Source of the DNA: Centroberyx gerrardi
Taxonomy: Eukaryota; Chordata; Actinopteri; Beryciformes; Berycidae
Reading direction: 5' to 3'
DNA length: 64,000 nucleotides
Assembly (NCBI RefSeq): GCF_048128805.1
Contig: NC_135997.1
Location: 17,196,116 to 17,260,115, forward strand
Part shown: one piece after another, positions 1 to 12,889 of the stretch
How the letters are laid out: the number at the start of each line of letters is the position of its first letter
Numbering within the stretch: the stretch's first letter is position 1
The notes under the pieces: model-generated
What the model was told of the DNA's origin: nothing
Seen by the model: the letters and a program-made list of their open reading frames with translations, nothing else
Databases searched by the model: none
Position numbers and translations under genes: made by a program

Positions 1-3000
1 GTCCAGCCCCTGGAGCCCTGTGGTGTATCAGAGCACTTTCCCTGACGGTGAGCATCTCTAAATCTAAATAATTTCACTTAGCTATAATATGTTAGTGAAT
101 GGAGAATGGCTGAAAAAGTTTGAGAGCCACTGCTTTAGTTTAATCTATTGAGTCGTTCCAGTAGCAGTTTCCTCAGTGATCCTGCTCCTGATACTCTGTT
201 GTAGTATTTATGGTATGTATCTTTGTCAGTTATTTTATTTGACTTTGGTCTTTTCCTCCATCCCAGCCCCCACACTGCCCCCCTCCAGTGTGAAAGTGAC
301 TCTTATTGAAGAAGACACAGCGCTGGTATCATGGAAGCTCCCGGACGAGCCCAACTTAGCCGTGACACGTTACACCATCCTGTACGCCTCCAGGACGGCC
401 TGGGTCGCTGGCGAATGGCAAATCCTGCAAAGAGAAGGTAAGGACGAGTGGGGAAAGAGAGGCATAGAGGAAGAGGGGCTGCAAGCTATAAACTACTGTT
501 CTACAGGGGCCCAGACCCACAAAACCTGTCCCTCTCCCAGATAAATGGACCATTGGAAATCAGTAACTCATTTCATCCTCCAGTCCTGCACTCTTTGTGT
601 TTCCTGGCTGGTGCTAGATAGGCCGAACACACTCCTTTTGTCTCACTAATGAAAGAACAATATGGACTTCTTTTGTGGTTAAAAGGAAGAGTTTGATTTA
701 ACTTTCTATTGACCTTATTCTACCTGGAAGAGCGAGTACAGTTGAGCTTTATGTTCTACTGTTGTGTACCAAGCTGCTCATCATAGTCAGCTAGTTGTAA
801 AAAGAGTTTTACCTTAAATCATGTTTGGACATAACCCTTGCCTTCTCCCACAGGGGCAAAATGATGGTAGATATTTTTGAATATGTTTTCACTGTGGATT
901 TTACTGCAGGACTTTCTACAGTTGAGACCATAATTGCAAATGGTTACTCTAAAGCAAGATTCACAATTTCTTGTCAAGCTGTCCACAGAAAGAACAAAAA
1001 CGCGTGCAACAGTTCAGCAGTTAGTATTTTTTCTTTGTAGGGTGAACCTGCATGTAGACTACAAGATGTGTGAAGAGGCCAATCTGAGTTTGTATAATCA
1101 GTGGGAATTGTATTGTTCTATAGTTTAAGCATAGTATTACTCTTACTCCACACAACTGAATGGACAGGCTCACAGAGATATAAATTGTAGGTGTGTTATG
1201 TTTGCTGGGATTAAGGCTAAAGAGTTAGAAAAAAAGTTAATGCACAGCACTCACAAAAACAACACATCAAAATGCCCCAAAGTAGCAGCAGATGTTCTTT
1301 CCCACCGCCAAAAAACAAACCACTTCTTGGTAAAGCAAGCTTTCCCCTCAAAAGCTGATGTGTGGCAGTAACTAAAAAAGTAGTTGTTGGTTTGTGGTTC
1401 ATGTGTAGCCACAGATTGTGCGCAGCGTAGGTGTTATTAAGAGCAGATGACCCCAGGAAACACAGGCACCCAATCTTTCCCCCTTTGCCTCTGGCGAAGG
1501 GGTCAAAAGTGAAGCTGTTCACAAAGCCCCCCTGCCCTGCCCCAGCCCCCTATCACTTAAATCGAGCTTCCCCCCTCTGACAGTTACTGGCCACGGCGGT
1601 GAGGAGGCTGGGTGGTACTGGATAGGGGAATGTGTATGGCTCTGATCCCTGACCCCCTGCTCTGCCCCTGAGAGGCTGGTCACAAATAGCCCCTCACACC
1701 CATGAGGATTGTTTTTATGTTTATTTTTTCACCGCATTACAAAACCCTGTTCTTCAATGGTCGGCTGAACTATGCTAGGATGCAAAAAGTCAGGGGTGTA
1801 GTGTTAAAGTGTTTGGACGGCAACATACTTTTTTACACATATTCTTATTATTTTGGATGTGAAATGACACAATTGTTAGTTTCAGTTCGAGGGGATTTTC
1901 AGCCATCAGATGCATAAAAGTATTTGGACATATTGTCACTATATTCAGTTAAGTTGCCAACTTTAGTATGTAGCCAAATATTCCACAATCTTAAATATCA
2001 CTAGAAAATCCCTATCACCACACTCTATCACCAGATCTTATACCTTTTAATACATGTGTCTACCTCATCTCATTTACCCAAACCATGTACTACAGAGTGT
2101 CTCAGAGTAATTTAGAGTAAGCGGGGTCACAGAATACCTGGATGTGAATCATCAGATATGCACTGAAATGCAAATCTGAGGAAAGTTTATTTTCCATGTG
2201 TCTTAATGGCCACAATCATCTTGTTTGAAAAACCCAATCCTATTTAGAAGCATATGAAAAATGCGTAGTTCAACAGCACAGCTAAATCTCATTGACAGGG
2301 GGCATCACCATGGCGCTGCTGGAGAACCTGAAGCCCGGCCAGGTTTACTTGGTGAAAGTTTCTGCATCCAACGAGATGGGCGACGGACCGTTTTCTCATA
2401 CGGTGGAGCTGGCGGTGCGAGCTGATGGTTTATCCTCGGGTCACGTTCCCAGACTCTCCCACGGCTCCCTACACACCACAGGTCAGTGACGACCAAGTCT
2501 CCAGGGCCGGGCGTCCGCTCACAGCCATCACATGGGGGAATTTTTACTTTTTAAAGTGTTTTACTTACAGTATAGTTATTCAACATTATCCTCATGACAG
2601 CATTGTTTGACATCTTGTGATTGGAGTCAGAATACACACTGCTATACACACTTGAGACTGTAATATGATAATATTTTGGGTTTATCTGACAATATTGATA
2701 CTTTGCAGTTTTCTCTGATGGCTTCTACCACCTGGACCAAAAGTCAATGACAGGGATCATCGTGGGAGTCTGCATCGCACTGATCTGCATCATCATCTGC
2801 GCTTTCATCATTGTCTGTAGAGGCAAAAACAGGTAATTATCTGTCCACACAGTGATAGTAGTGCTCACCGTTCTTCATAGGGGTGACAAGGCAAAATGTA
2901 ACCTTTTTTCTTGAGTATCCTCTGTCTTCAATGTTGTCATGCTTGTTTCCCTCCAGGAAATTTTCAGCTGTTAAAATGCACAGACAAGGAGCGAACGCCA

Positions 3001-4069
3001 CCGCTGCAGGTCATCTGGGCTCTGAGGGACAGGCTGAGAACGCTGATGTGATGGTGCCCATGATGAGTAGAGACCATTATATTGACGCCAAGGTACTAAC
3101 CCTTAACACTTACTACAGTATGTAAGCACATCAGAACCACGTAGAAAGACAGAAGACAAGCAAAGCCGTTGAAAATTGTACCAATATCAATCTTACAGAG
3201 AAACGTATATTTGTCACCATACGTTATGAAGTATAATGTGGTCAGTTTTATTTAAGGCTCATACTTTTTCATACTTTTTCATTTGTAGGGAGGAACAAAT
3301 CTAATGATCAATTGTCTTGGACCTGTTCACCCCAACACCGAGAAGAGAAAGAAGTGGTTTTCCTTCAGCAATGAGGAGAAGAGGAAGGCTCAAATGATGC
3401 AGGTAAGATTGAGAATGATGAGTCCTTCAGCCTCCTGAATTGTCATCAGTGGTTTACAGTTTGGTCGGTTTGAAATTATCCCACAATGCATTGTTTACCC
3501 AGTGTTTCCAAACTGGCATGCGCTGACAAATGCGGATGTTGACATTAAGATCTTTGTTCTGCGGGAACAGTTAGGTTGCAGCTGTCCATATTAACTGGTC
3601 AATATACTGCTAAAAAGTTCATATTAACTGAACGAACACTTTATCTGTGGTGCAGAGCATGAGACACGGAGCGGCCTCCTACCCGCCGGGCAGCACAGTG
3701 TTGTGTTATGAGGAGGAGCTGTCCACGTCTCCGGACCAGCCCGGCACCCTGCAGGTCCTGCTCCGGCCCCCCGGCGACACGGAGGGCTCCTCCACCAGCG
3801 AGGGCAGCCACGAAACGGGCGACTCGGGCCGCTACTCTCACGACGAGACGGAGATGACCAACCTGTCCTCCGGTCCCAGCAGCCGGCCCCCGTCTCTGAG
3901 AGCGGAGGACAGCGAGGGCTCGGACTGCAGCGGCTCAGCTGAAGGGAGCGAACAGGAGAGCGAGCTGAAGGAGCAAAGTCCGCCTGAGCTGAAGTCGCTG
4001 GAGGCCGCTGAGAACGGATGCCATCGCCACGAAGCCCAGAGCGGTTCCCAGTCTGCACTTTCTCTCTAA
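1..4069 (+). CDS. prtg: Protogenin (PRTG), 3' end only: last FN3 segment, transmembrane helix, cytoplasmic tail
   Basis: Seven exons are visible: 1-47 (cut by the window edge), 267-437, 2299-2481, 2709-2832, 2957-3092, 3289-3402 and 3656-4069. From base 2 they give 395 codons in one frame with GT-AG borders. The first three encode the last fibronectin-III type region (motifs [36 protein letters not shown]). Exon 4 carries a single-pass helix ([20 protein letters not shown]) followed by basic CRGKNR. The tail is Ser/Glu rich and ends QSALSL. The DCC/neogenin-related family (PRTG, IGDCC3, IGDCC4) are Ig/FN3 cell-surface proteins of early embryonic and neural development. Human gene order, with PRTG beside CCPG1, PIGB and RAB27A, favours PRTG over IGDCC3/4. 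The N-terminal Ig domains lie upstream of the window. Confidence 0.85.
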
Positions 4070-4081
4070 GTGTGTGTGTGT

Positions 4082-4150
<69 letters not shown>

Positions 4151-4158
4151 TGTGTGTA
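4070..4158 (+). repeat. (TG)n microsatellite at the start of the PRTG 3'UTR
   Basis: About 44 TG units with a few TA interruptions begin at the base after the PRTG stop codon. The run is long enough to be polymorphic and may be unstable in the mRNA. Confidence 0.95.
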
Positions 4159-4345
4159 ATAAGGCGGTGGTATACTTACACCGAAGTTGAACTTGCCCGA
4201 AATAGAAATACAGTCGAGCACGTCACCTCATAGAAATCTGTGTTTACTCACTACAGCTTTGTATTGTTTATTTACAGTGAAGGTACATGAAGATTAAGAG
4301 GTAACCGTAACCTAGGGAACCTGGAAGTAGTGGTGACAAAAACTC

Positions 4346-4371
4346 AGACAACAACAACAACAACAATAACA
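4346..4371. repeat. (ACA)n short tandem repeat
   Basis: ACA/ACAATA triplets, about 26 bp, in the PRTG 3'UTR or spacer. Confidence 0.85.
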
Positions 4372-4429
4372 ATGGCTGATCAGTGATAAAGGTGCAGATT
4401 TCCTCTAACAAACTCAGTAATCCTAATTT

Positions 4430-4724
4430 AGTCCACATTAGGGCCACGGACCCCCATTTGATGCGATTTTGTCCCTCGGACCCAAATCTGAGAATATTTT
4501 TTATTGTTGGATATGATTTTGTCCAGAACTCCATGACTCTCTGTATTGTAGGGAGAGAGATAACAGTGAAACTATGATCAAAATAGTCAGTCTCCTACAT
4601 TCTATAATTGTTCTTGTAGATGAAATAATGAAGTTTAACGATTCATCAATTTGCTGGGGACCCCCTGGGATCCCCTCAAGGACCCCTGGTGGTCCCCGGA
4701 CCCCACGTTGAGAACCACTGTTTT
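4430..4724. repeat. Decayed MITE, 'gagaaccactg' terminal family
   Basis: The right end reads GGTCCCCGGACCCCACG then TTGAGAACCACTG, the reverse of the common fish terminal repeat CAGTGGTTCTCAA. The body has CCC-rich blocks at both ends. The left terminus is not clear. A related remnant lies at 40700-40980, and the fragment GTTTGAGAGCCACTG at 118-135 looks like a third end of the same family. Confidence 0.55.
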
Positions 4725-4875
4725 AGGCCAATTGGCGACGGTCACGCAGTGCGAAGAATTTGACGAGTTCAGCCAGTAAACCTGTGCACATAAGCTTCGT
4801 TTTTTTCCGCAAAAGTGTCCTTTTGTCCATACGAACCTGCCGATATTCGTTTCCGCAGCAAGTATACCGTGGCCT

Positions 4876-4919
4876 TGAGTGTCGGTGTGAGAGTCGGTGT
4901 GAGAGTCGGTGTGAGAGCG
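4876..4919. repeat. 13-bp tandem repeat, three copies
   Basis: Three consecutive copies of GTCGGTGTGAGA-type units, followed by a short GAGA tract. No gene was recognised around it. Confidence 0.85.
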
Positions 4920-5099
4920 AGGGAGAAAGAAGAGAGAGAGAGACCGTCTTCACCTTTATCCTCTATTGTTCTAACAGACAATGAACAGGACGCCAGCAGA
5001 GGCAGGCAGGGGTTCACAGGATTTCTTTCTTCTTTCAATGAATGTCTTTTTCTTTTTATTTGTGTGTATGTTTTTGAAAAAAAAAAAAATCTCACCCAC

Positions 5100-8000
5100 C
5101 ATGAATGTTTAAAAAGATTGTCAAAAATGTGAAAAGTGACTGTTACATTTCTGACATTATTTAAGAGAGTTTATCACTGGAGCAAAAGGGAAGTGTGAGT
5201 TCTTTTGCTGATTATCTACCTCGGTTTGCCTCTGGGTAAACTTCCACTGTATATTTAATAACTACTTATACCTACGTTATGTGATGGGTTGTTTCAGTTA
5301 CATAACATTTGATACTTCCTGATGGCTTTTTCTGATTGCCATCCCATTTTTTTTGTCTTTCCTCCATTGTTCTGAATATTTGGGTTGTAAGGGCGCTGCA
5401 GCTTTCACTTAAAGCTATGTAATTCTTTTTTCTTCCCACCTGTTGTGTGGATCGAGGGATACAAGATGCACATAACAGTTATGTTCCTCCTCAGATGTTG
5501 CTGAGGTAATATTGAGCCAGTATTATTAAGGATTGTACTTTTCATTTTATCCATTATAGAGTAATGGTATTGGAAAATGATGAATGTCTGCTTTTTTTTT
5601 GTATGTCAATGTGCAGCTGCCCTTGCAATTCCTGTTTTATACTACCTCGTTTAACAAATTATTTTATTGTGTTATTATTTTCCTAAACTCAGGGAACAAA
5701 GTTTAGTACATTGAAAAGTCATGTAATGTTACATGGTAAACTGACAGGGTATCTTCTCAGTGCTAAACTGTTCTAATGCGTAATTGCCTGATAGATATGC
5801 TATGAATGTATCTCTGAAATTGTGTGCCAGTGCTTCAGATGTTTGTGCTGCCCTCCTCTTAGATGAAAAAAACTTCTTTAGTTTCATTTCAGTTCAAACG
5901 ATGTCTGTTGTGCAACAGGCTCTATTTTGTTTGTTGACTTCTTCCTTTGTATCCATGCAAGAATACATCCCGAAAGTGCTTGAATTGGCATGGTGGTACA
6001 GAAAACCTTAAGCTTTGTGATTGGTCTTAATGTGGAAAGCTTCCCCCAGATGCTAATACCAAAGTCTAATCTTTCTGAGGGAGAAGCTCCACATGGGGAT
6101 GCAACACTTATGAAGTATGATTGTTGAAAAGCAATGGAAGTGTTTAATCAGAGACGAAAGTGAAGAATTGAATGAACACCATAAGACATTTTACCTCGGA
6201 AAAATCTATATTTTTGTTAGAAGATATGTGCTACTGAGTACACATTGTAGTTACTTTTGTTCCAAGTAGTTTATGCTTTACTGTAGAGTAGATAAAGATT
6301 AGCACTTGTCTGTCAAGTAGTTTTGTATTATCAGCCAATGTGCAGCGGTGACTGATGCTATTATCCAAAGAGTTGTTTGCTCCCTGATTTCTTTTAACTT
6401 CTCAACTGACCTCTGGCAAAAGGTGAATGAGGAATGTGAGATAATCTTATGCATTAGACCAAAGATGAAACACGGCCTTGCAGATAAGTTGAGATGCTGC
6501 TCCTGAAACAAAGCCTTGCACGTTAGTGGCCTTGTCCCGTGACCAAACGAGTTGTGATGCGGGTTGACTCAGAGAAAAGTGCCCACAGGATTCCCAGGCA
6601 CTTAATGATGGATAAAGAAGTGACAATTATAATCAGTTTCATGCACGCTAACCAAATTATCCTGTTGTAGATGTCCTCGAAAAATGTGACTGTTGCAAAT
6701 AGATCTGTACATTGTAGGTGAAAATTATATGGAGTTATATACAGTAAATTATATTGATTTCAATCTGTTGCAACAGTGCAGTCGTGTGTAAATGTGCATC
6801 CCTTGATTTTTTTTACTCATCTTGTTAATGAGTAAAAAATAATTAACAAAATAATTTAAAACTTAAGTATTTGGGATTTTTCCTTAGTTGTGACAAAGTA
6901 TTGTAACAACACGGAAAAGCAAATTCTAGAAATGTATGTTAAGGTATAAAATTAAATGAAACACTCGCAAACATTTGTTCATTTTATTTGTTAATTTAAG
7001 TTCATGTTCAGATTGTAGTTATAGGTTTTGAACATGTTCCATTTAAAATAGTTCTGAAATAAAATAAAATAGCTTCTCAAGGAGTGCAAAAAGTCAGTGG
7101 ATGCATAAACATTTGCACATTGCTGTATTTTCAATCAGAGGATTCTCGAGAGGATTCAATCAGGGGAACTATTGAGGCGGCTGTTGGCATGAAAAGCGAC
7201 ACAATCAGTTTAACTTTATTTTGAAAAGCAAACAATGTAAACCAAAGATTTTTGAGGTCACCGTTGCATATTGGCAAGAGATCCGTTAAAATGCATCCTA
7301 TCTTTGTGTGATATTTTGTCATTTTCAGTGTTCTCATACCTACACTATTTGTCATTTGATAACTATGTAATGTGTTTCTACTAGACGACAAACCAAGATG
7401 GAAATGGTACACTGTGCTTGTGATTGATCATCATTTATTTCCCATAAATTCAATTAGATTTCTTTTTTTTCTTTTTTTTCATTTTATTAACCTTGAGAAA
7501 TTGGGTTATTGTTACCACAGTGGAATCACATGCATCCTGCTTTTACCATAGTACCAACTTTTCATTTTAACATGAATCCTAAAATATATTAATATTTGAC
7601 ATGAAAGCCCCATTTGTTGCAGATGTGCAGCTAAATATTTGAGGGGGGGGTCGACCATCCTGTATCAGTAGCGCCACAACCTGAAACCAGCGCTTTTCTT
7701 TGCGCTCATGCTGGCTTTATGTTAAAATCTTCAAAACCAAAACTCTGCATTCAAGTGATGTTTTGAAGCTGTTAATATGTGCAGCATGAGCAATGACAAG
7801 ATACTGACCTCCCACTTCATAAAAACTGCAACTGTTCATGTTTTCATGTCATAATATTACTACAGGTGACCGCTGGACTTTACTAGTCCATTCAGGTACA
7901 TAATCGCTACCTCAGGTTTTTATTTTAATTTTTTTTTATTACGATAGATGCAGATGCAATACACCTGGGTCCTCAATGTCCATGAGATTGAGGTCAAGAT

Positions 8001-9328
8001 GTAAGAAGTTCAAACAACAAGGGATATGAGATGTTGTCCTGTGTCTGTTTCATCTCATGAATGGTGTTATGTTGGAATTATGTTCCTTTCTGTGAATTTA
8101 AAGGGATAAGATGTAGAGCTTGGTTTGTGTATGAGCTGACTTGCTCTGTTGTCCCTTCTGCAGTAACATTGTGTTCTGTTAAGGCTCAGATGGCTTCAGC
8201 TGCAAAGGTGGGGCGCTGTGGGTCATTTACAGTTAAACTCAGGGGAACCCACTGCTGCTCCACCTTTTGAAGTGAAAGCAGGTGTCAAGTCTTGAAAATT
8301 GAATGTACCTTTTGTAATTATAATGGTTTTCTGATATTTTGTGTTAATGTTTTGGTATATTTTGTCAGTTTGTCTTTGTCCCTCATCAAAATTACTTGCA
8401 AGAATGTTTCTGCCAAAAATGATGTTTAGCTTGGAGATTTTATACAGTGGTTAATTATGAAAAAGGCTGATTCCCAGTTCAAATAAAAGTATAGAAATAG
8501 CAACTCGTCTACAGTTGTATTTTATTTTTTCATTTCTTTCATTCAGGTGTTAAACAGTCACTCAGTTCCTGTGCTGGTTCAAAAGACAGATGAGATCACT
8601 GAGGAAAACAATTGTGTACTTTTTCTTGACAGTTTGCTTTTGCTCATTGTTGTCAGAAGGGTCAACTGTCCCATTTGCCTGTTGGAGATCTTCGTGAGAT
8701 CAGATGTTATTGTGTGTGATGTTGTGGACTAGGTAAAGGCCTGAGAGTAGGTGTCATGTCGGGGTAATATAGTGAGTAACTGGAGGACCGAGGTTCAAGC
8801 CTCTGTGTCAGCAAGCATCAACTAGCTGAAGTGTCTTTCAACAGGAAACAATCCCTACCAGCTCTATCTGTGCTGCACTAGCTGTACAGTTCTGTGTGGG
8901 TGTCATACGTTAATGTCTGTCTATAGCTGCTGGTTAGTCTAACTTAGCTAAGTTATGGACAAAAACAGTGATGGTTGTTGCATGCTATTTTGGTCAGGTT
9001 AAAATATATATTGATCTTCAACGTACTGAGATGATATTGAGGTGAAATGGAATGTTATTGAAGTGCAATTAGATGTTACTGAAAGTTAAATGAGTTGTTG
9101 ACTGTAGTGAAATCGAATGAGATGTTATTGTACCTGATCTGCTCCTTCATCTACCTAACAGAAGTGGGTTGTAGTTGTAATACATTAATATACAGAGCCA
9201 GTCCAGCTGCACCAACCACTTCTCTGTGATCTGGAGATGGAGAACTGCAAATTGTTGACCAATATAAATCCTTGCAACTGATCAACTTTCTATAACATCC
9301 CTCAAGTCTACATATTGATGACTGTATA
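5100..9328. other. Non-coding stretch, PRTG 3'UTR or spacer
   Basis: No open frame here resembles a known protein, and the short ORFs lack splice context. AT content is high. A possible + strand poly(A) signal AATAAA near 8483 could end a long PRTG 3'UTR. Human PYGO1 and DNAAF4 map to this interval, but no exon of either was recognised. An inverted-repeat remnant at about 6770-7127 is listed separately. Confidence 0.5.
6770..7127. repeat. Probable Tc1/mariner-type MITE remnant with inverted ends
   Basis: The left end (CAGTGCAGTCGTGTGTAAAT, then GTGCATCC) and the right end (GGATGCATAAACATTTGCAC, then ATTGCTG) are imperfect inverted copies. The interior is AT rich and carries TTGTGACAAAGTATTG, a string typical of fish mariner-like elements. 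No transposase is visible. Confidence 0.5.
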
Positions 9329-10675
9329 CAAGGGCGGATATTTCATTTCACTGTTGGGGGGGACAATAAACAGAAAAATTTCTCAAGAGCAATTCCTGAA
9401 GGGGACACCAAAGGTGCCGCCAAAAGTACTGTTGTATTAAATGTATATAGAGGTCCATTATGAAACATTTCCATAAGCACTTCATTCCTTTCTTATGAAG
9501 ATTTTATCAAATTGCCTTTGATATTACTGGGGTCTTTCTACTTGGCGTTTCGGTGCACTGAAAAATGATCGGATGTCTGTTTTTCTTTTCTCTGCCATTT
9601 TAACTGACTGGCTGACAAATAGGCACACACACACACACACACACCCCACACACACACACAGCATGCAGGTTATTTACAGTAGTAGGTGAGATGCAACACC
9701 CATTAACTGAACTAAAGCTAATATATGCCTAATTAGATTTAGTTTTCCCGAAAAAGCAGATCTCTAATGTTTTGCTGTTAATGTGTAAAAGTCCAGAACG
9801 CTATGAAGCCTGCCAGAAACTTTATTTCAATAAATTTAAAATTTAATTTATTTCCAAAATTATGAACAAAATAACATAGTGGCAGCCATTTTACATGCAG
9901 TAAGAAAAAAATAATATACTTAGAACCTAATTACGTAGGGTAAGTTAATCTTAAATATTATATTATAGAAATATTACTGTTACCATCTACAAAAGATAAA
10001 GTATTTTGTTATGAAAACCGGCATTTTAATTTAACCAAGTATCCTGTATCATAAATACATGTCTGGCATTTGTAACAAACCAAACCGCTTGAAAATCGGT
10101 CGAAAATTCAGTGAGTTATGATGATTTTAATTGTGGACAGACTTCCTGCCTCCATACACATACATGCATTAGGAGACGCGGCTCCGTACCAACACGCTGA
10201 CGCACAAGATTCAACCGCGAGGTAACGGAACAAAATGTAGTCTGGTTACAATTGTGAATGTGTTTTATTCTATTGAGTGGTAGAAGTAAAGAAAAATGTC
10301 TGACACATCCTTTGTTTTAAGTTAACCTTTGCAAAGTAGCTTCTTACTGGAGGTCTGCCACCACTGACACACTTCCACAGATCCTCCACAGACACTCGTA
10401 CCGAGGGCTAATGTGTGTGTGTGGGGGTTCGGGGAGGCAGGTAGGCAGTGGACCAAACCACTGTGAGGCGTATGAGGGGGGGACGCAATCTTTCGAAACT
10501 TAAAAACGCATTGTTTTGCGTCTATAATTAGCACAAGTGCTTTCAATGCATATTATTATATTATTTAAAATTATATAGTTATGTTTACAATGATATATTG
10601 AGGGGGACAACTCTCTGTTAGTCCCAGGAAGGGGGGGCCCGGACCCCCCTGTCCCCCCCGTAATTTCCGCCCCTG
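9329..10675. mobile_element. Non-autonomous hAT-like DNA transposon, ~1.35 kb, intact 8-bp TSD
   Basis: The 8-mer ACTGTATA occurs directly before (9321-9328) and directly after (10676-10683) this segment. The ends are inverted: the left begins CAAGGGCGGATATTTC and the right, reverse-complemented, begins CAGGGGCGGAAATTAC, both followed by a run of G then ACA. An 8-bp duplication with CA(A/G)GGG termini is the hAT superfamily signature. No transposase domain is seen inside, only AT-rich sequence with an AC microsatellite at 9623-9660, so it is non-autonomous or internally decayed. Confidence 0.85.
9623..9660. repeat. (AC)n microsatellite inside the hAT-like element
   Basis: AC repeats with one CCCC interruption. 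Confidence 0.9.
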
Positions 10676-10683
10676 ACTGTATA

Positions 10684-11309
10684 GCCCATTAGCTCAGAGT
10701 GTCCTTGTCAATTGTGTCTTAATAACAATGACACTTTAGATCACAAGCGTTGTCAGCAGGGAATGCCTTGATAACTTTTTAAGTAAAACTTGATCAACAA
10801 ATCTCTATCCATTGTACTTTATCAAAAGCCTCATTCAACTAAATATGTCTCTATTCAACAAAATATCCAGCTAATTAAACTAAATCAGTGCAATCAAGTA
10901 AATTCAACTAATTCAGTGAATTCAATTTCAACTTGCTGAATAAACTAAATTGAGCACACTTTAAAAAGCGCACACACATTTTGATAAAGTATGGGCATTT
11001 GTGTAACAACTTAACCAGTCAGAGAGCATGAGGTCTGTCTCGTGCACACACCATATCATCTTGTGCCCCAGTGTCGTGGCGTTAAAGTATATGTTTTTCT
11101 CAACCGCAGCTGCTCCTGGGCTCCATAATAATAATAATGACACTGTGATGTGAGGGAGTAACACCAAAGTGAGATATTTTGTTTCTTTCCTATAGTTTGT
11201 GACACATTAGGTGTCATATAGATTGTCCTATAGAAACACATTGTCATGCTCCCTCCCCTCCGTGCCTTTTCAATAATTCCAATGAATTGAATCTATTTGC
11301 AAGTCACCC

Positions 11310-11380
<71 letters not shown>

Positions 11381-12200
11381 TGGATTACAAATTGAGTGGG
11401 GCACCCAGAATTCCTAGTAGCGCCCCTGTATGTTTCCCTGGCGCCCAATGAGGAAGGGAAGGGCAGGGCAATATGGCATAGCCTTGACAACACTGACCTC
11501 TGCTGATATAAATTAACAACACAGATCATATTATCGACCCTATAGCCTACTGACTGACTACCTACTGGACTGCTGAGATTAGGGCTACTGTCCTTCGGAA
11601 TGAAGCAGGCATAGGCCTACATATAACTAAAGAAAAACATGCGTGCTTATTTTGTTTAAGTAGCCTATTGTTAGTGTTTTCCAGTGTTATACTTTCGCTT
11701 CAGAATTAAACGAGGATCAAATTGGTGTATTTAACAGAAGAATTTGATAGGTTTTTAATGACAAACAATAGTTATAGTGACTTTAAAGAGATGAAAGTGA
11801 AATTTTTACTACAGGCTACAGGTCATGTCTCGTGCCTTATTTTCTTCGGTCGCATGTCATCCACCGAGAGCGCCAGCCTGCCAGGCGGGAGAACCAATAT
11901 AACTGGTAAAACGTTGCTCTTTGTTTATCAACCGGTTGTTTTCCTGGCAGAAATCTAGACGAAACACTGTGAAATCTTGGCGCCTACAGTTCACAACATA
12001 ACAACGACGAGCACGTGCATTCTGTTAAGTATAACGTTTTCCCTGTATGTGTAGCGTTTGCCAAACACCGTTGTCATGTCCGTCAAGGCTGCAGCATTGC
12101 AGACATGTGACAAGTTAGAATTTTCTCGTCTTCATTAAACGTTGCGTTGTCACACTTCCTTGTTTATGTTTTGGTCGGGGACGCATTTTTTTTTGTTTCA
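10684..12200. other. Spacer upstream of CCPG1
   Basis: No convincing exon. It contains a pure (AC)n tract at 11311-11377. The rest is AT-rich sequence becoming more CpG-containing toward the CCPG1 promoter. Confidence 0.5.
11311..11377. repeat. (AC)n microsatellite
   Basis: About 33 uninterrupted AC units. Confidence 0.95.
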
Positions 12201-12224
12201 CAATTTGCTCCACCCTTGCTGAGC

Positions 12225-12456
12225 CTGTTTGGTCACGTGACTGACTATCAGCACCGTGGGAAACGTCGTTCCAATAGTTTGGGGGACGCGTGCGCACAGT
12301 CGTCGGCTATTCTACCATAAAACTACATTTCCCATTCATAGCCACAGTTTGTCGGCTTCGCAGTGTTGTTAATGGGTAACTTAGGCTGAGGGCATACTGC
12401 AATAATTTTGCAACAGCTTGTAATCAACTGCCTCATCGTTGGGCATCAAGCTTCGG
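12225..12456 (+). promoter_or_regulatory. ccpg1: CCPG1 core promoter and non-coding exon 1
   Basis: A perfect palindromic E-box GTCACGTGAC lies at 12232-12241; this fits the CLEAR motif bound by TFEB/TFE3/MITF and also USF. At 12322-12336, ACTACATTTCCCATT fits the ZNF143/THAP11 promoter motif (ACTACANNTCCCA). A CpG-containing stretch lies between them. A good donor, CTTCGG/GTAAGT, near 12456 fits the end of a 5'UTR exon, joining the acceptor at about 14692 just before the start codon. The TSS is inferred, not seen. Confidence 0.6.
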
Positions 12457-12889
12457 GTAAGTTAACTTCGTTAGTTTCAAAAATTGACGGTTCATGCTGT
12501 CGAGCTGCCGCAAACGTTAACCAACGTCATGCTCTAACGTTAATTAGATATGCACGAACAATACACAGAAAGGTGACGTTACTAGTTAGTTAAGACCCAT
12601 TAATACCGCTATTTATGGTAACTGCTAGGTAACAGACGTTACTAACGTTAGCTTGTAACGGCAGTTGCGCTGCCTAAAGTAAACATTATGGTGTTTTACA
12701 GTCATAGGCCGCACTGTGTGGCATCATCTGCCAGGTTTTGGGGTCTGCGGCTCGCTAGTGGGCGCTGTTTCTGTCTGTCTGCTTGTTTGTTTACACCCAA
12801 TTAATTGACCCAGACAGGTAATCAGTCCCAAGTGTCTCTGATTTAGAAATAAAAAGGTAATAAGGGTGCGCGTTACCCTGTTGAAAAAA

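Noticed and set aside
1-4069. IGDCC3 or IGDCC4 instead of PRTG
   Set aside because: The families are close, but the neighbours CCPG1, PIGB and RAB27A match human PRTG; IGDCC3/4 sit elsewhere on human chr15.
8755-8880. tRNA-derived SINE suggested by GAGGTTCAAGCCTC (B-box-like)
   Set aside because: No convincing A box, tail or target duplication was seen.
12260-12290. ER-stress element (CCAAT-N9-CCACG) at the CCPG1 promoter
   Set aside because: A CCAAT is present, but the second half reads GACGC and does not fit.
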